Notes under the pieces: model-generated | The model's database searches: none | The model's input: the letters and a program-made list of their open reading frames with translations, nothing else | Told to the model about the DNA's origin: nothing | Shown: positions 1 to 7,643 of the stretch, piece after piece | How positions within the stretch are numbered: position 1 is the first letter of the stretch | How the letters are laid out: every line of letters begins with the position of its first letter | Made by a program: the position numbers and the translations under genes | Assembly (NCBI RefSeq): GCF_026278345.1 | Contig: NZ_CP111085.1 | Span: forward strand, 3,551,501 to 3,615,500 | DNA from: Tellurirhabdus rosea | Lineage (GTDB): Bacteria > Bacteroidota > Bacteroidia > Cytophagales > Spirosomataceae | DNA: 64,000 nt | Reading direction: 5' to 3'

Positions 1-1
1 G

Positions 2-622
2 GTCGCACGTCACGAAAATATTTTCGTGCTGGCCGACGAAATCTACGAACATATCAACTTCACGCCGACCGGCCACTTCAGCATCGGCTCGATTCCGGAA
101 ATCAAAGACCGCGTCATCACCGTCAACGGCGTAGCCAAAGGCTTTGCCATGACCGGCTGGCGGATCGGTTACATCGGTGCCGCCAAGTGGATTGCCGAAG
201 GCGTCGAGAAACTGCAGGGCCAGGTGACGTCGGGCACGAACTCCATTGCTCAGAAAGCGACCGTCGCCGCCCTGAATGGCCCGATGGAGCCGACGCAGGA
301 AATGGCAAAGGCCTACGAACGCCGCCGTGACCTCGTGGTGAAACTGCTGAAAGAAGTGCCGGGCTTTAAGGTCAACGTACCGGAAGGCGCGTTCTACGCT
401 TTCCCGGACGTGAGCGCCCACTACGGCAAATCCGATGGCGAGACGACCATCAAGGATTCCGACGATTTCTCGACCTGGCTGCTGGAAAAAGCCTTCGTGG
501 CTACGGTTGCCGGTTCGGGCTTCGGCGCTCCAAACTGCATCCGGATTTCGACCGCCGCCGCTGATGAAGCCCTGGAAGAGGCCGTGCAGCGCATCAAGGA
601 CGCCGTTGCGACGCTGAACTAA
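2..622 (+). CDS. Class I/II pyridoxal-phosphate aminotransferase (aspartate aminotransferase type), C-terminal part
   Basis: The gene enters from the left edge, so only about the last 206 residues are visible; family members are usually near 400. The reading frame is open from base 2. The PLP-lysine region reads NGVAKGFAMTGWRIGY, where the Lys forms the Schiff base, and is preceded by the ADEIYEH segment. The C-terminal domain follows with a conserved CIRIS segment, where the Arg binds substrate carboxylate. It probably catalyses amino transfer between aspartate (or a similar amino acid) and 2-oxoglutarate in the cytoplasm. The exact substrate cannot be settled from half a protein. A strong intrinsic terminator follows at 649-682. 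Confidence 0.9.
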   Translation, partial: VARHENIFVLADEIYEHINFTPTGHFSIGSIPEIKDRVITVNGVAKGFAMTGWRIGYIGAAKWIAEGVEKLQGQVTSGTNSIAQKATVAALNGPMEPTQEMAKAYERRRDLVVKLLKEVPGFKVNVPEGAFYAFPDVSAHYGKSDGETTIKDSDDFSTWLLEKAFVATVAGSGFGAPNCIRISTAAADEALEEAVQRIKDAVATLN

Positions 623-648
623 TCCTGGTAGCGAAGACTACTTTCCGG

Positions 649-682
649 GCCCTCAACCATTCAGACGGTTGAGGGCTTTTTT
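649..682 (+). terminator. Intrinsic terminator after the aminotransferase gene
   Basis: A perfect 10-bp stem (649-658 with 667-676, arms GCCCTCAACC and GGTTGAGGGC) has an 8-nt loop and is followed directly by six T residues. It sits 27 nt after the stop codon. Confidence 0.9.
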
Positions 683-819
683 ATCCGGATTACTGCCAAA
701 ATTGTCCGCAGTTATTTGCCATAATCATCACCAGCTATGCCCGGCTTGTCCGCTTTTACCCACCCGACGAAACACCGGAGCAATAACCTCCCGCCAGCCG
801 CACAATAGCCTTCGCGCTG

Positions 820-847
820 CCCCGTTCGGAAATCGGACGGGGTTTTT
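820..847 (+). terminator. Second terminator-like hairpin, in the leader of the PfkB kinase gene
   Basis: The 9-bp stem 820-828/834-842 includes one G-T pair, has a 5-nt loop and is followed by TTTTT. It ends only 31-49 nt before the possible start codons of the next gene, and the upstream gene already has its own terminator at 649-682. It may therefore end a short transcript made from 683-819, or act as an attenuator. The 137 nt between the two hairpins holds no coding frame I would defend. Confidence 0.55.
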
Positions 848-896
848 GTTTCTTTGTGGCGGAAAAACCTATGAACGAATGATACCGGTCGCCCAA

Positions 897-1901
897 ATGA
901 CCATTGATGAAATATTTACCGCCTTCGACGGGCTCCGGGTACTGATTATCGGCGATGTCATGCTGGACTCGTACGTCTGGGGCAAAGTCGAGCGGATTTC
1001 ACCCGAAGCACCCGTGCCGGTGGTGACGGTCCAGAAGCGGGAACTGCGCCTTGGCGGAGCCGGAAACGTCCTGCTGAACGTGCAGGCCCTGGGGGCCGAA
1101 GCCATCATCTGCTCGGTGATCGGCACCGACGGACCGGGCGATATGCTCGTGAACCAGCTTTGCGAACGCGGCCTGAACTGCGACGGGCTCATCCGCAGCG
1201 AATCGCGCATCACGACCATCAAGGAACGAATCATCGCCGGGTCGCAGCAGGTCGTGCGGGTGGATACCGAAACCGACAAACTCATCACCAAAGCCGAACG
1301 CGACAACCTCATCGCCAAAGCGAAGGAGCTGATTCCGAGCTGCCAGGTCGTTATTTTTGAAGATTACGACAAGGGCGTGCTGAGCCGGGAAGCCATTGCC
1401 GAAATTACGAATTTTGCCAACGAGCGCGGCGTGCCGACGGTGGTGGACCCCAAAAAGCGCAATTTTCTGGAATACCATAACACCACGCTCTTCAAGCCGA
1501 ACCTGAAGGAACTGAAAGAAGGGCTGAAAGTGGACTTCGACGTTGACCGGCGCGAGGAGTTTATGGCCGCCGTCGACGAGCTGAAAACCCGTCTGAATGT
1601 GAAAGGCGCGCTGATTACCCTTTCCGAGCGGGGCGTTTTCATCGATTTCAACAGCGAGCGGCACCACCTCCCGGCGCACGTCCGGCAGATTTCGGACGTC
1701 TCGGGCGCGGGCGATACCGTGATTTCGATTGCGGCCTGCTGCGTGGCGCTCGGGCTGCCGCCCCGTTTCATCGCCGGACTGTCCAACCTCGGCGGCGGGC
1801 TGGTCTGCGAGGCGGTTGGCGTCGTCCCTATTGATAAACAACGGTTGAAGGCAGAGGCGATTCGGGAAAAACTGGGTCAGAATGGAAGTACAACAAGGTG
1901 A
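897..1901 (+). CDS. rfaE1: PfkB-family carbohydrate kinase, RfaE1/HldE kinase-domain type
   Basis: The protein has 334 residues from this start. It begins with LRVLIIGDVMLDSYVWG and the ERISPEAPVPVV segment typical of D-glycero-beta-D-manno-heptose-7-phosphate kinases. PfkB signature 1 (GGAGNVLLNVQALGA) follows, and signature 2 near the C-terminus reads DVSGAGDTV, with the catalytic Asp in GAGD. The expected reaction is ATP-dependent 1-phosphorylation of heptose-7-phosphate for lipopolysaccharide core synthesis. No nucleotidyltransferase domain is fused, so this is a kinase-only form. An ATG at 879 in the same frame is an alternative start. The 3' end overlaps the next gene by 20 bp, suggesting coupling. 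Confidence 0.8.
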   Translation: MTIDEIFTAFDGLRVLIIGDVMLDSYVWGKVERISPEAPVPVVTVQKRELRLGGAGNVLLNVQALGAEAIICSVIGTDGPGDMLVNQLCERGLNCDGLIRSESRITTIKERIIAGSQQVVRVDTETDKLITKAERDNLIAKAKELIPSCQVVIFEDYDKGVLSREAIAEITNFANERGVPTVVDPKKRNFLEYHNTTLFKPNLKELKEGLKVDFDVDRREEFMAAVDELKTRLNVKGALITLSERGVFIDFNSERHHLPAHVRQISDVSGAGDTVISIAACCVALGLPPRFIAGLSNLGGGLVCEAVGVVPIDKQRLKAEAIREKLGQNGSTTR

Positions 1902-2319
1902 ATACCTGATTTCGACGGACCCCGCCCGGCTCCAGTTCGACGTCATCCACGATTTTCTGGCCAATAAATCCTACTGGGCCCCCGGCATCAGCCGGGAGAC
2001 GCTCCGGAAGCAGCTCGACAGTTCAACCCTGCACTACGGCCTGTATCATGGCGAAAATCAGGTTGGCTATGCGCAGGTACTGACCAACTACACGTCCTTC
2101 GCTTACCTCGGCAACGTCTTCGTGCTGGAGGAACACCGGGGCAAGGGCCTGTCGAAGTGGCTGATGCAGACCGTGATGAGCCATCCGGACCTGCAGCAGA
2201 TTCGCCGCTGGATGCTCGCCACCCGCGATGCCCACGGCCTGTACCGGCAGTTTGGTTTTACGGAACTGGACAAGCCCGAGCTCTTCATGCAGAAATTTGA
2301 CGACCGCTGGGGGTTGTGA
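1882..2319 (+). CDS. GNAT-family N-acetyltransferase
   Basis: The 145-residue protein carries the acetyl-CoA-binding motif A as YLGNVFVLEEHRGKGLSKWL (R-x-G-K-G-L), followed by the C-terminal segment HGLYRQFGF seen in many GNAT enzymes. The acceptor cannot be told from sequence. The start codon lies inside the end of the upstream kinase gene (20-bp overlap), so the two are probably co-transcribed. A long hairpin at 2332-2450 follows and separates it from a convergent gene. Confidence 0.85.
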   Translation: MEVQQGEYLISTDPARLQFDVIHDFLANKSYWAPGISRETLRKQLDSSTLHYGLYHGENQVGYAQVLTNYTSFAYLGNVFVLEEHRGKGLSKWLMQTVMSHPDLQQIRRWMLATRDAHGLYRQFGFTELDKPELFMQKFDDRWGL

Positions 2320-2331
2320 AGGGAATGAAGC

Positions 2332-2450
2332 GCGGCGGGCCGCAATGAAAAATGAATAGTTGAAGAATGAAAAATGAATAATGAAGGCTTCGCGGGCGGA
2401 CTAGTCCTCTGCGAAGCCTTCATTATTCATTCTTAATTGCGGCCCGCCGC
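2332..2450. terminator. Long nested hairpin between convergent genes (hairpin family member A)
   Basis: The outer arms 2332-2346 and 2436-2450 are perfect 15-nt complements (GCGGCGGGCCGCAAT). The inner arms 2373-2393 and 2411-2431 are perfect 21-nt complements with a 17-nt loop. The left arm carries an extra tandem copy of an AATGAAAAATGAAT-type unit at 2344-2385, so the two sides differ in length. The stop codon of the minus-strand gene (2401-2403) lies in the loop. It probably acts as a bidirectional transcript end. Confidence 0.75.
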
Positions 2451-3711
2451 CGCGGTTCATTATCAACTCCTCCACGCAGCGGTCCAGAATGATCCAGCGA
2501 CCACCGCCGTTCAGCCGGAGGGTGACGTCTTTGCCATCGACGTACAGAAGCTCAAAACGGATTTCCTGGCTTTCAGGGTCTTTGCCTTTCGAGTAGGTGC
2601 AGGCTGCCAGCACATGGCTGGTCATCAGGTTGACGTCCTTGATTTGCTTCAGCGTGTAATCCAGAAGGGTCACTCCCTTCAGCAACTGCCGCGCTCTGCC
2701 CGCCATTTTGGAATCTGAATGGCCCACAAAATTCGCCAGCAGTTTCCCGACGTCCTTGTAATTTTTCGCCTTCCAGTGCTCGAAGAACTGCACGACGGCG
2801 ACTTCCGGCAAGTCCGGTGAGGAGGCCGCGAGCAGGTTCTGCAAATAATCCGGTTCCGTAATCAGGCGCGGCTGCCAGTTGTCGATCTGTTTTTTGGTCT
2901 GGTGCCAATGAGCGTAGTTTTGAAAAGCTTTCTTCAGGGTGATTTGGACTTCCTGCCGGGCCGGGCTTTTCTTCCTGAACTGCCAGTCGCGGATGGCAAA
3001 CAGGGCTCCCCAAAGTTTTGCCGCGTTGATGCGGTTGTCGTAGTTCAGGATTTTGCCGTGCAGGATGCCGTGGCGATAGGGAATGGTGACGGCCTCCGGG
3101 GTCGTTTTGGTAATGGTGGCGCAGAGAAGGCGGCTCAGCGCCGGAAGCCCGCTTTCGTGACCCGCAATGGAGTCGTCGGCATACAGGTCCGTGCTGTCGG
3201 CGAAAAAGCCCCGGTTGGTCGGACTCAGATCGGATGTAAAGCCGTCAAGCAGGGTCAGTAACAGCAGGACGCAGGGCCCATACGCCTTTTCCGAATACCA
3301 CTTCAACGCCTCCGCGGCGAGCCGTTCCCGCCCTTCAAAAGCTTTGATGGCCGACAGACTGAGAATAAGAGCCTGAATTTCTTCGGAACGGTAACTTTCG
3401 GCCAGCACTTTTTCGGCATGCGAAAGGGATTCCTCCCGGGCCGTTTGAAGCGCCCGGGAGATCGTCTCCAAACTCATCGTTTCGTAAAGCACCCAGCCGA
3501 GCGGCGAGAAGCGTTCCACAAATTCGTTCAGGTGCGCCTTCGTCGTGTCCAGTTCCAGCTTCAGACGCTGAATGTCGTCAAAGGCCTTCGTGAGATTCGG
3601 CGATTGCAGGCCCAACCGCCTGAAGATGCCGTAGAAGGTTCCCAGCTTCGCAAAGGCATCCACCTGGGCAGACGGCTTCGCGACCGAGGGAATCTCCGTT
3701 ACTTTTTTCAT
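2401..3711 (-). CDS. Uncharacterised protein with a HEPN-type RHGILH motif
   Basis: The protein has 436 residues. The N-terminal third is helical and charged. A hydrophobic helix (YGPCVLLLLTLLDGF, about residues 144-158) precedes the segment PYRHGILHGK, which fits the R-x4-H motif (R213, H218) of HEPN domains. The motif resembles HEPN ribonucleases or HEPN substrate-binding proteins, but RNase activity is inference. The start codon lies 1 bp after the hemE stop, so it is coupled to hemE. Its last ~17 codons are encoded inside the long hairpin 2332-2450, giving a low-complexity tail. No further domain recognised. Confidence 0.7.
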   Translation of the reverse strand: MKKVTEIPSVAKPSAQVDAFAKLGTFYGIFRRLGLQSPNLTKAFDDIQRLKLELDTTKAHLNEFVERFSPLGWVLYETMSLETISRALQTAREESLSHAEKVLAESYRSEEIQALILSLSAIKAFEGRERLAAEALKWYSEKAYGPCVLLLLTLLDGFTSDLSPTNRGFFADSTDLYADDSIAGHESGLPALSRLLCATITKTTPEAVTIPYRHGILHGKILNYDNRINAAKLWGALFAIRDWQFRKKSPARQEVQITLKKAFQNYAHWHQTKKQIDNWQPRLITEPDYLQNLLAASSPDLPEVAVVQFFEHWKAKNYKDVGKLLANFVGHSDSKMAGRARQLLKGVTLLDYTLKQIKDVNLMTSHVLAACTYSKGKDPESQEIRFELLYVDGKDVTLRLNGGGRWIILDRCVEELIMNRGGGPQLRMNNEGFAED

Positions 3712-3712
3712 G

Positions 3713-4756
3713 CTAAACCGCCCCGAACTCCTTCACCGCTTCAATGAAGCACCGCACGTTGTCGGGGTTGGTGTCGGGATAAACGCCGTGGCCGAGGTTG
3801 GCGATGTAGCGCTGTTTTCCAAACGTGTCGATCATCTTTTTTACCTCCGCGCGGATGCCGTCGAAGCTGCTGTAGAGCACGCAGGGATCGAGGTTGCCCT
3901 GCAAAGTTATGTCCGGCACGAGTTGCCGGGATTCGGCGGGGTCCATGTTCCAGTCGAGACCAACTACCGAGCAGTTCAACCGGCCGATTTCCTGCCGGGC
4001 AAAGAACGCCCCTTTGGCAAAAACCGTCACCGGCACCGACACGTCGGCCGCCTCGCTGAGGGCGTCGCAGATCTGTTTGATGTACGGCAGCGAATAGGTC
4101 CGGTATTGCTCGGGCGACAGAATGCCCGCCCACGAATCGAAAATCTGCACCAGATTCGCCCCGGCCGTCACCTGCGCTTTCAGGTAGGCAATCGTCGAAT
4201 CGGTAATTTTTTGCAGCAGCGCGTGCGAGAATGCGGGGTCGGTGTACAGCAGTTTTTTGGCAACCGAAAAAGTCTTGGAGCCTTTGCCTTCGGTCATGTA
4301 GCAGAAAATCGTGAACGGTGCCCCGGCGAAACCGATCAGCGGCACGCGGCCATTGAGGTCGCGCTTGACGATTTTGATGGCGTCCAGCACGTAACCCAGG
4401 TGTTCTTCGGGGTCGGAAACGCGGAGTTTGTCCAAGTCGGCCGAAGTCCGGACGGTCGTCGGGAAAACCGGCCCGCGCTGCTCGATCATTTCGTAGGGGA
4501 GGCCCATCGCTTCCGGGACGACCAGAATATCGGAGAAGATGATGGCCGCATCGACGCCCAGCAGGTCCACCGGCTGAATGGTCACCTCGGCGGCGAGTTC
4601 GGGCGTGGTAGCCAGTTTGATGAAACTGCCGGCCTGTTCGCGGACGGCGCGGTATTCGGCCAGGATTCGGCCCGCCTGCCGCATCATCCAGACCGGCACG
4701 CGTTCCACCTGTTCGCCCCGGGCCGCCCGGAGCAGTAAGTCGTTTTGTAGATTCAT
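3713..4756 (-). CDS. hemE: Uroporphyrinogen decarboxylase
   Basis: The 347-residue length is normal. The family signature [10 protein letters not shown] is near the N-terminus, the substrate-pocket segment [10 protein letters not shown] is mid-protein, and the C-terminal segment [15 protein letters not shown] is present. It decarboxylates the four acetate side chains of uroporphyrinogen III to coproporphyrinogen III in haem synthesis. An ATG eight codons upstream (4780) is in frame, but [15 protein letters not shown] fits the usual N-terminus better. It is followed at 1 bp by the HEPN-motif gene, so the two form an operon. Confidence 0.96.
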   Translation of the reverse strand: MNLQNDLLLRAARGEQVERVPVWMMRQAGRILAEYRAVREQAGSFIKLATTPELAAEVTIQPVDLLGVDAAIIFSDILVVPEAMGLPYEMIEQRGPVFPTTVRTSADLDKLRVSDPEEHLGYVLDAIKIVKRDLNGRVPLIGFAGAPFTIFCYMTEGKGSKTFSVAKKLLYTDPAFSHALLQKITDSTIAYLKAQVTAGANLVQIFDSWAGILSPEQYRTYSLPYIKQICDALSEAADVSVPVTVFAKGAFFARQEIGRLNCSVVGLDWNMDPAESRQLVPDITLQGNLDPCVLYSSFDGIRAEVKKMIDTFGKQRYIANLGHGVYPDTNPDNVRCFIEAVKEFGAV

Positions 4757-4939
4757 GCCGCAAATATCGGGACTTTCCATTTTCTGAACTTGGATTGTGC
4801 GGATTTAATGATTAACTAAGCTGCGTTGCCTTCATAAAATCAGGGTGAATGGTTGACGAGGGCGTAAAAATGGTGGTATAAACGCAATGGTGAAATATTC
4901 CGGTAAATCCATAAATCCGTGTAATCCCGGTTCAGAAAT

Positions 4940-5848
4940 ATGCACTTCCTCCGCACCCCCGACGCCCGTTTCCATCACCTTCCGGACTATCCGTTCGCGC
5001 CACACTACGTCGACATCGACGGGCTGTGCCTGCATTACGTTGACGAAAATTCCGCCGATGATCTGCCCGATCCCCGGCCCGAAACCGTCCTGATGCTGCA
5101 CGGCGAACCCACCTGGTCGTATCTCTACCGCAAAATGATTCCGGTCGTGGCCGCTGCGGGCTACCGCGTGGTGGCACCCGACCTCATCGGCTTCGGCAAA
5201 TCCGACAAGCCGACGGAGCCGGGCGCTTACTCGTACCAGCAGCACGTGGACTGGCTCACGGCCTTCGTCGAAAAGCTGGATTTGCAGAACGTCACGCTCG
5301 TCTGCCAGGACTGGGGCGGGCTGCTGGGCCTGCGGGTGGCGGCGGAAAATGGGGACCGCTTTGCCCGCATCACGGCCTCAAACACCGGCCTGCCTACCGG
5401 CGACCAGGCCCCCAACCCGGCCTTTACCGCCTGGCAGACCTTTGCCCGCGAAACGCCCACGCTGCCCGTCGGCACGATTGTCAGCGGCGGCTGCGTAAAC
5501 CCACTGCCTCCGGAAGTGGTCGCCGCCTACGACGCCCCGTTTCCCGACGAGAGGTACAAGGCCGCCGCCCGGATGTTTCCCTCGCTGGTGCCGACCCGCC
5601 CCGACGACCCCGCCGCGCCCGCCAACCGGGCGGCCTGGGACGTGCTGAAAACGTGGCAGAAGCCCTTCCTGACGGCTTTTTCGGACGGCGACCCCATCAC
5701 CGCGGGCGGCGACCGTCTTTTGCAGAAGCTGATCCCCGGCGCTCAGGGACAGCCGCACGTGACGCTGACCGGCGCGGGTCATTTTGTGCAGGAAGAAAAA
5801 GGAGACGAGTGGGCCGAACGGATCATTCAATTCATTCGACAAAAATAA
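4940..5848 (+). CDS. Haloalkane dehalogenase, HLD-I type (alpha/beta hydrolase)
   Basis: This 302-residue alpha/beta hydrolase has the oxyanion/halide region HGEPTWSYLYR (residues 54-64). The nucleophile Asp124 lies in CQDWGGL with the halide-binding Trp125 next to it. A second candidate halide Trp165 is in the cap (AFTAWQTFAR), the acid is in FSDGDP and His280 in GAGHFVQEE. The Asp nucleophile and two Trp residues separate haloalkane dehalogenases from epoxide hydrolases. It would hydrolyse carbon-halogen bonds to an alcohol and halide. The natural substrate is unknown. The DinB-like gene follows 4 bp later. The upstream gap 4757-4939 shows nothing definite. Confidence 0.88.
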   Translation: MHFLRTPDARFHHLPDYPFAPHYVDIDGLCLHYVDENSADDLPDPRPETVLMLHGEPTWSYLYRKMIPVVAAAGYRVVAPDLIGFGKSDKPTEPGAYSYQQHVDWLTAFVEKLDLQNVTLVCQDWGGLLGLRVAAENGDRFARITASNTGLPTGDQAPNPAFTAWQTFARETPTLPVGTIVSGGCVNPLPPEVVAAYDAPFPDERYKAAARMFPSLVPTRPDDPAAPANRAAWDVLKTWQKPFLTAFSDGDPITAGGDRLLQKLIPGAQGQPHVTLTGAGHFVQEEKGDEWAERIIQFIRQK

Positions 5849-5852
5849 AAGC

Positions 5853-6326
5853 ATGGTTCGGCTGGATGATTCACAGGTAACGCGCTTGCAATCGCAGTAC
5901 GAAACGGTTCTGCGGCTGGTCCGCCAGCAGCCGGAGGAGGCAGTGCGCCACCAACCCGAACCGGGCCGCTGGTCGGTGCACGAGAATCTGGCACATCTCG
6001 GGCGGTACAGCCAGGTATTTCGCGAGGAGCGTCTTCCAATGATTCTGGAAGGCAAAGAGCCTATGTTTGCGCGGTATCGGGCAGAAGAGGATGCCTACGT
6101 CCCTTCCTGGACCGACCAGAATTCCCAAAAACTGATTGACAGTTTTATTCACCAACGGAGGCAACTGACTGTCCAGCTTATGGGATTGACGGAGGACGAA
6201 CTGAGCCGGACGGGTAGCCATCCTCTTTTTGGAATGATGAATGTTCCGGAGTGGACGGAGTTTTTCCTGCTGCACGAAGCGCACCATCTGCTGACGGTGT
6301 TTCGCCTGCTGCGGAGCGGGAAATAG
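5853..6326 (+). CDS. DinB-like (YfiT/DinB superfamily) putative metal-dependent enzyme
   Basis: The 157-residue predicted four-helix-bundle protein has the DinB metal-ligand pattern: a His in RWSVHENLAHL near residue 48 and the pair in LLHEAHHLL near the C-terminus. Family members bind a divalent metal; some are thiol-dependent S-transferases, most have unknown function. The start at 5853 is chosen because it follows the dehalogenase stop by 4 bp and gives the normal family length. An upstream in-frame start would overlap the dehalogenase. Confidence 0.8.
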   Translation: MVRLDDSQVTRLQSQYETVLRLVRQQPEEAVRHQPEPGRWSVHENLAHLGRYSQVFREERLPMILEGKEPMFARYRAEEDAYVPSWTDQNSQKLIDSFIHQRRQLTVQLMGLTEDELSRTGSHPLFGMMNVPEWTEFFLLHEAHHLLTVFRLLRSGK

Positions 6327-6380
6327 TCTCAGGAATGCCGGCTATTTCTTACTTTTCGAAAAAAACAGGAAAACCGGAGT

Positions 6381-6932
6381 ATGCCCACCCTCGATAAAGA
6401 CCTCAAAAAAGAAATCCTGCGCCTTCCGTCCGGCGAGAAAGATAAGCTGTTGCTGCGTCTGGTGGCAAAAGACAAAATCCTGACCGAACAGCTCCATTTC
6501 CAGTTAATTGAACAGGGCGCGACTACCGAAGAGCGCCGCAACGAGGTCCGGGAGCGCATTGCGGCCACGGCTCCGGGGCATTACAGCCATCCGGACAACT
6601 GGATGCTGAAGGCCATGCGCATGCTGTCGTCGGCCATCACGCACCACGTCCGGATCACGAAGGACAAATACGGGGAAGTGGAACTGAGCATTTACCTGCT
6701 GAATGCCTTTTTTGACGCGCAGCCCGCCCTGTTCCGGACGCTGAACCGGCATAACGAGAAAACCTGCGCCTACGTGGCCAAACGAGCCGAAATGGCGGTG
6801 AAAAAGCTCCAGAAAATGGACCCGGACTATTTCATCGAGTTTGATACGGAGGTAAACCGAATGCTGACCTTCATTCACCAGAACGGACCGGCGATGTTTG
6901 CCCACCCGCTGAATCTGCCGGCGCAGCTGTAG
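6381..6932 (+). CDS. Conserved hypothetical protein, helical
   Basis: The 183-residue protein begins MPTLDKDLKKEILRLPSGEKDKLLLRLV. It is rich in charged residues and probably wholly alpha-helical, without signal peptide or membrane segment. The middle contains an ITHHVRITKDKYGEVEL segment and an HNEKTCAYVAKRAEM helix. I do not recognise a characterised family; its regular codon use and clean start support a real gene. It follows the DinB-like gene by 54 bp and faces the convergent DUF167 gene. Confidence 0.7.
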   Translation: MPTLDKDLKKEILRLPSGEKDKLLLRLVAKDKILTEQLHFQLIEQGATTEERRNEVRERIAATAPGHYSHPDNWMLKAMRMLSSAITHHVRITKDKYGEVELSIYLLNAFFDAQPALFRTLNRHNEKTCAYVAKRAEMAVKKLQKMDPDYFIEFDTEVNRMLTFIHQNGPAMFAHPLNLPAQL

Positions 6933-6980
6933 CACGGAGTTTCGCTTTTTGCCGACGACCAGGTTGGTTGGAAAACCGCT

Positions 6981-7247
6981 TCAGGAAACCCGTACGGCGC
7001 TTAATTTCTCCCGAATCAGGGCCTCGTCGGCGTCGATTTCCAGCTTCTTGTGCGGATTGGTAAAACCCGAAACCAGCACCACCCGCGACCGGGCGAGGCC
7101 GAGCTGGCGGGCCAGAAACTCCGTCAGGTAGGCGTTGGCCCTGCCGTCCTGCGCCGGAGCCTTAATTTTGGCGTTAAGCAGCCCGGCCGCATCGTAGAAC
7201 AGGAGGTCTACCTTGCTGCCGGGCTTTACTTTGAGATGTAACGTCAT
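6981..7247 (-). CDS. DUF167 (YggU-like) family protein
   Basis: This 88-residue protein matches the DUF167 pattern: LKVKPGSK near the N-terminus, then IKAPAQDGRANAYLTEFLA, and a final GFTNPHKKLEID strand region. The family is small, cytoplasmic and of unknown function. It is the last gene of a short minus-strand run (purM, tautomerase-like, DUF167), with a 3-bp gap to the tautomerase-like gene, so all three are probably one operon. Confidence 0.85.
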   Translation of the reverse strand: MTLHLKVKPGSKVDLLFYDAAGLLNAKIKAPAQDGRANAYLTEFLARQLGLARSRVVLVSGFTNPHKKLEIDADEALIREKLSAVRVS

Positions 7248-7250
7248 GGG

Positions 7251-7640
7251 TCAGACGTCGATTTTATACGAAATAGCGGCTTCGTCGCCGGTCTTGCCGC
7301 GGAAACCCCAGTTGTGCGCCGGACTTTCCAGAATGCAGATTTCGATGTCCACAACCGAAAGGCCAAGTTGCTGGCTGATGCGCTCAAACAGCAGCCGGAT
7401 AAGGTTCTTCCGGGTTTCCACCGTCCGCCCCTCGATCATCAGCAGTTCGATGATCAGGTACTGAGACGACCGGCCCTCGGGCATGAAAAAATCGTCCGGA
7501 TGGAGGTAAAAGAACCGGTGCGCCCGTTTGTCGGCCGGAAATTGCAGGGCGTCGACCACGCAGGAGTGAATCACATCCGACAGCCTGTTGCGAATGGGCC
7601 GCAACTGGTCTTCAATCCCGTAAATCTTGACCTGGCTCAT
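7251..7640 (-). CDS. Tautomerase-family protein (Tautomerase_2 type)
   Basis: The 129-residue protein starts MSQVKIYGIEDQL, then LSDVIHSCVVDALQFP and YLIIELLMIEGRTVETRKNLIRLLFE, which fits the 4-oxalocrotonate tautomerase superfamily branch of about 125-130 residues. The classical catalytic Pro directly after the initiator Met is absent (Ser here), so classical tautomerase activity is doubtful. It lies 3 bp downstream of purM. Confidence 0.75.
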   Translation of the reverse strand: MSQVKIYGIEDQLRPIRNRLSDVIHSCVVDALQFPADKRAHRFFYLHPDDFFMPEGRSSQYLIIELLMIEGRTVETRKNLIRLLFERISQQLGLSVVDIEICILESPAHNWGFRGKTGDEAAISYKIDV

Positions 7641-7643
7641 GCG

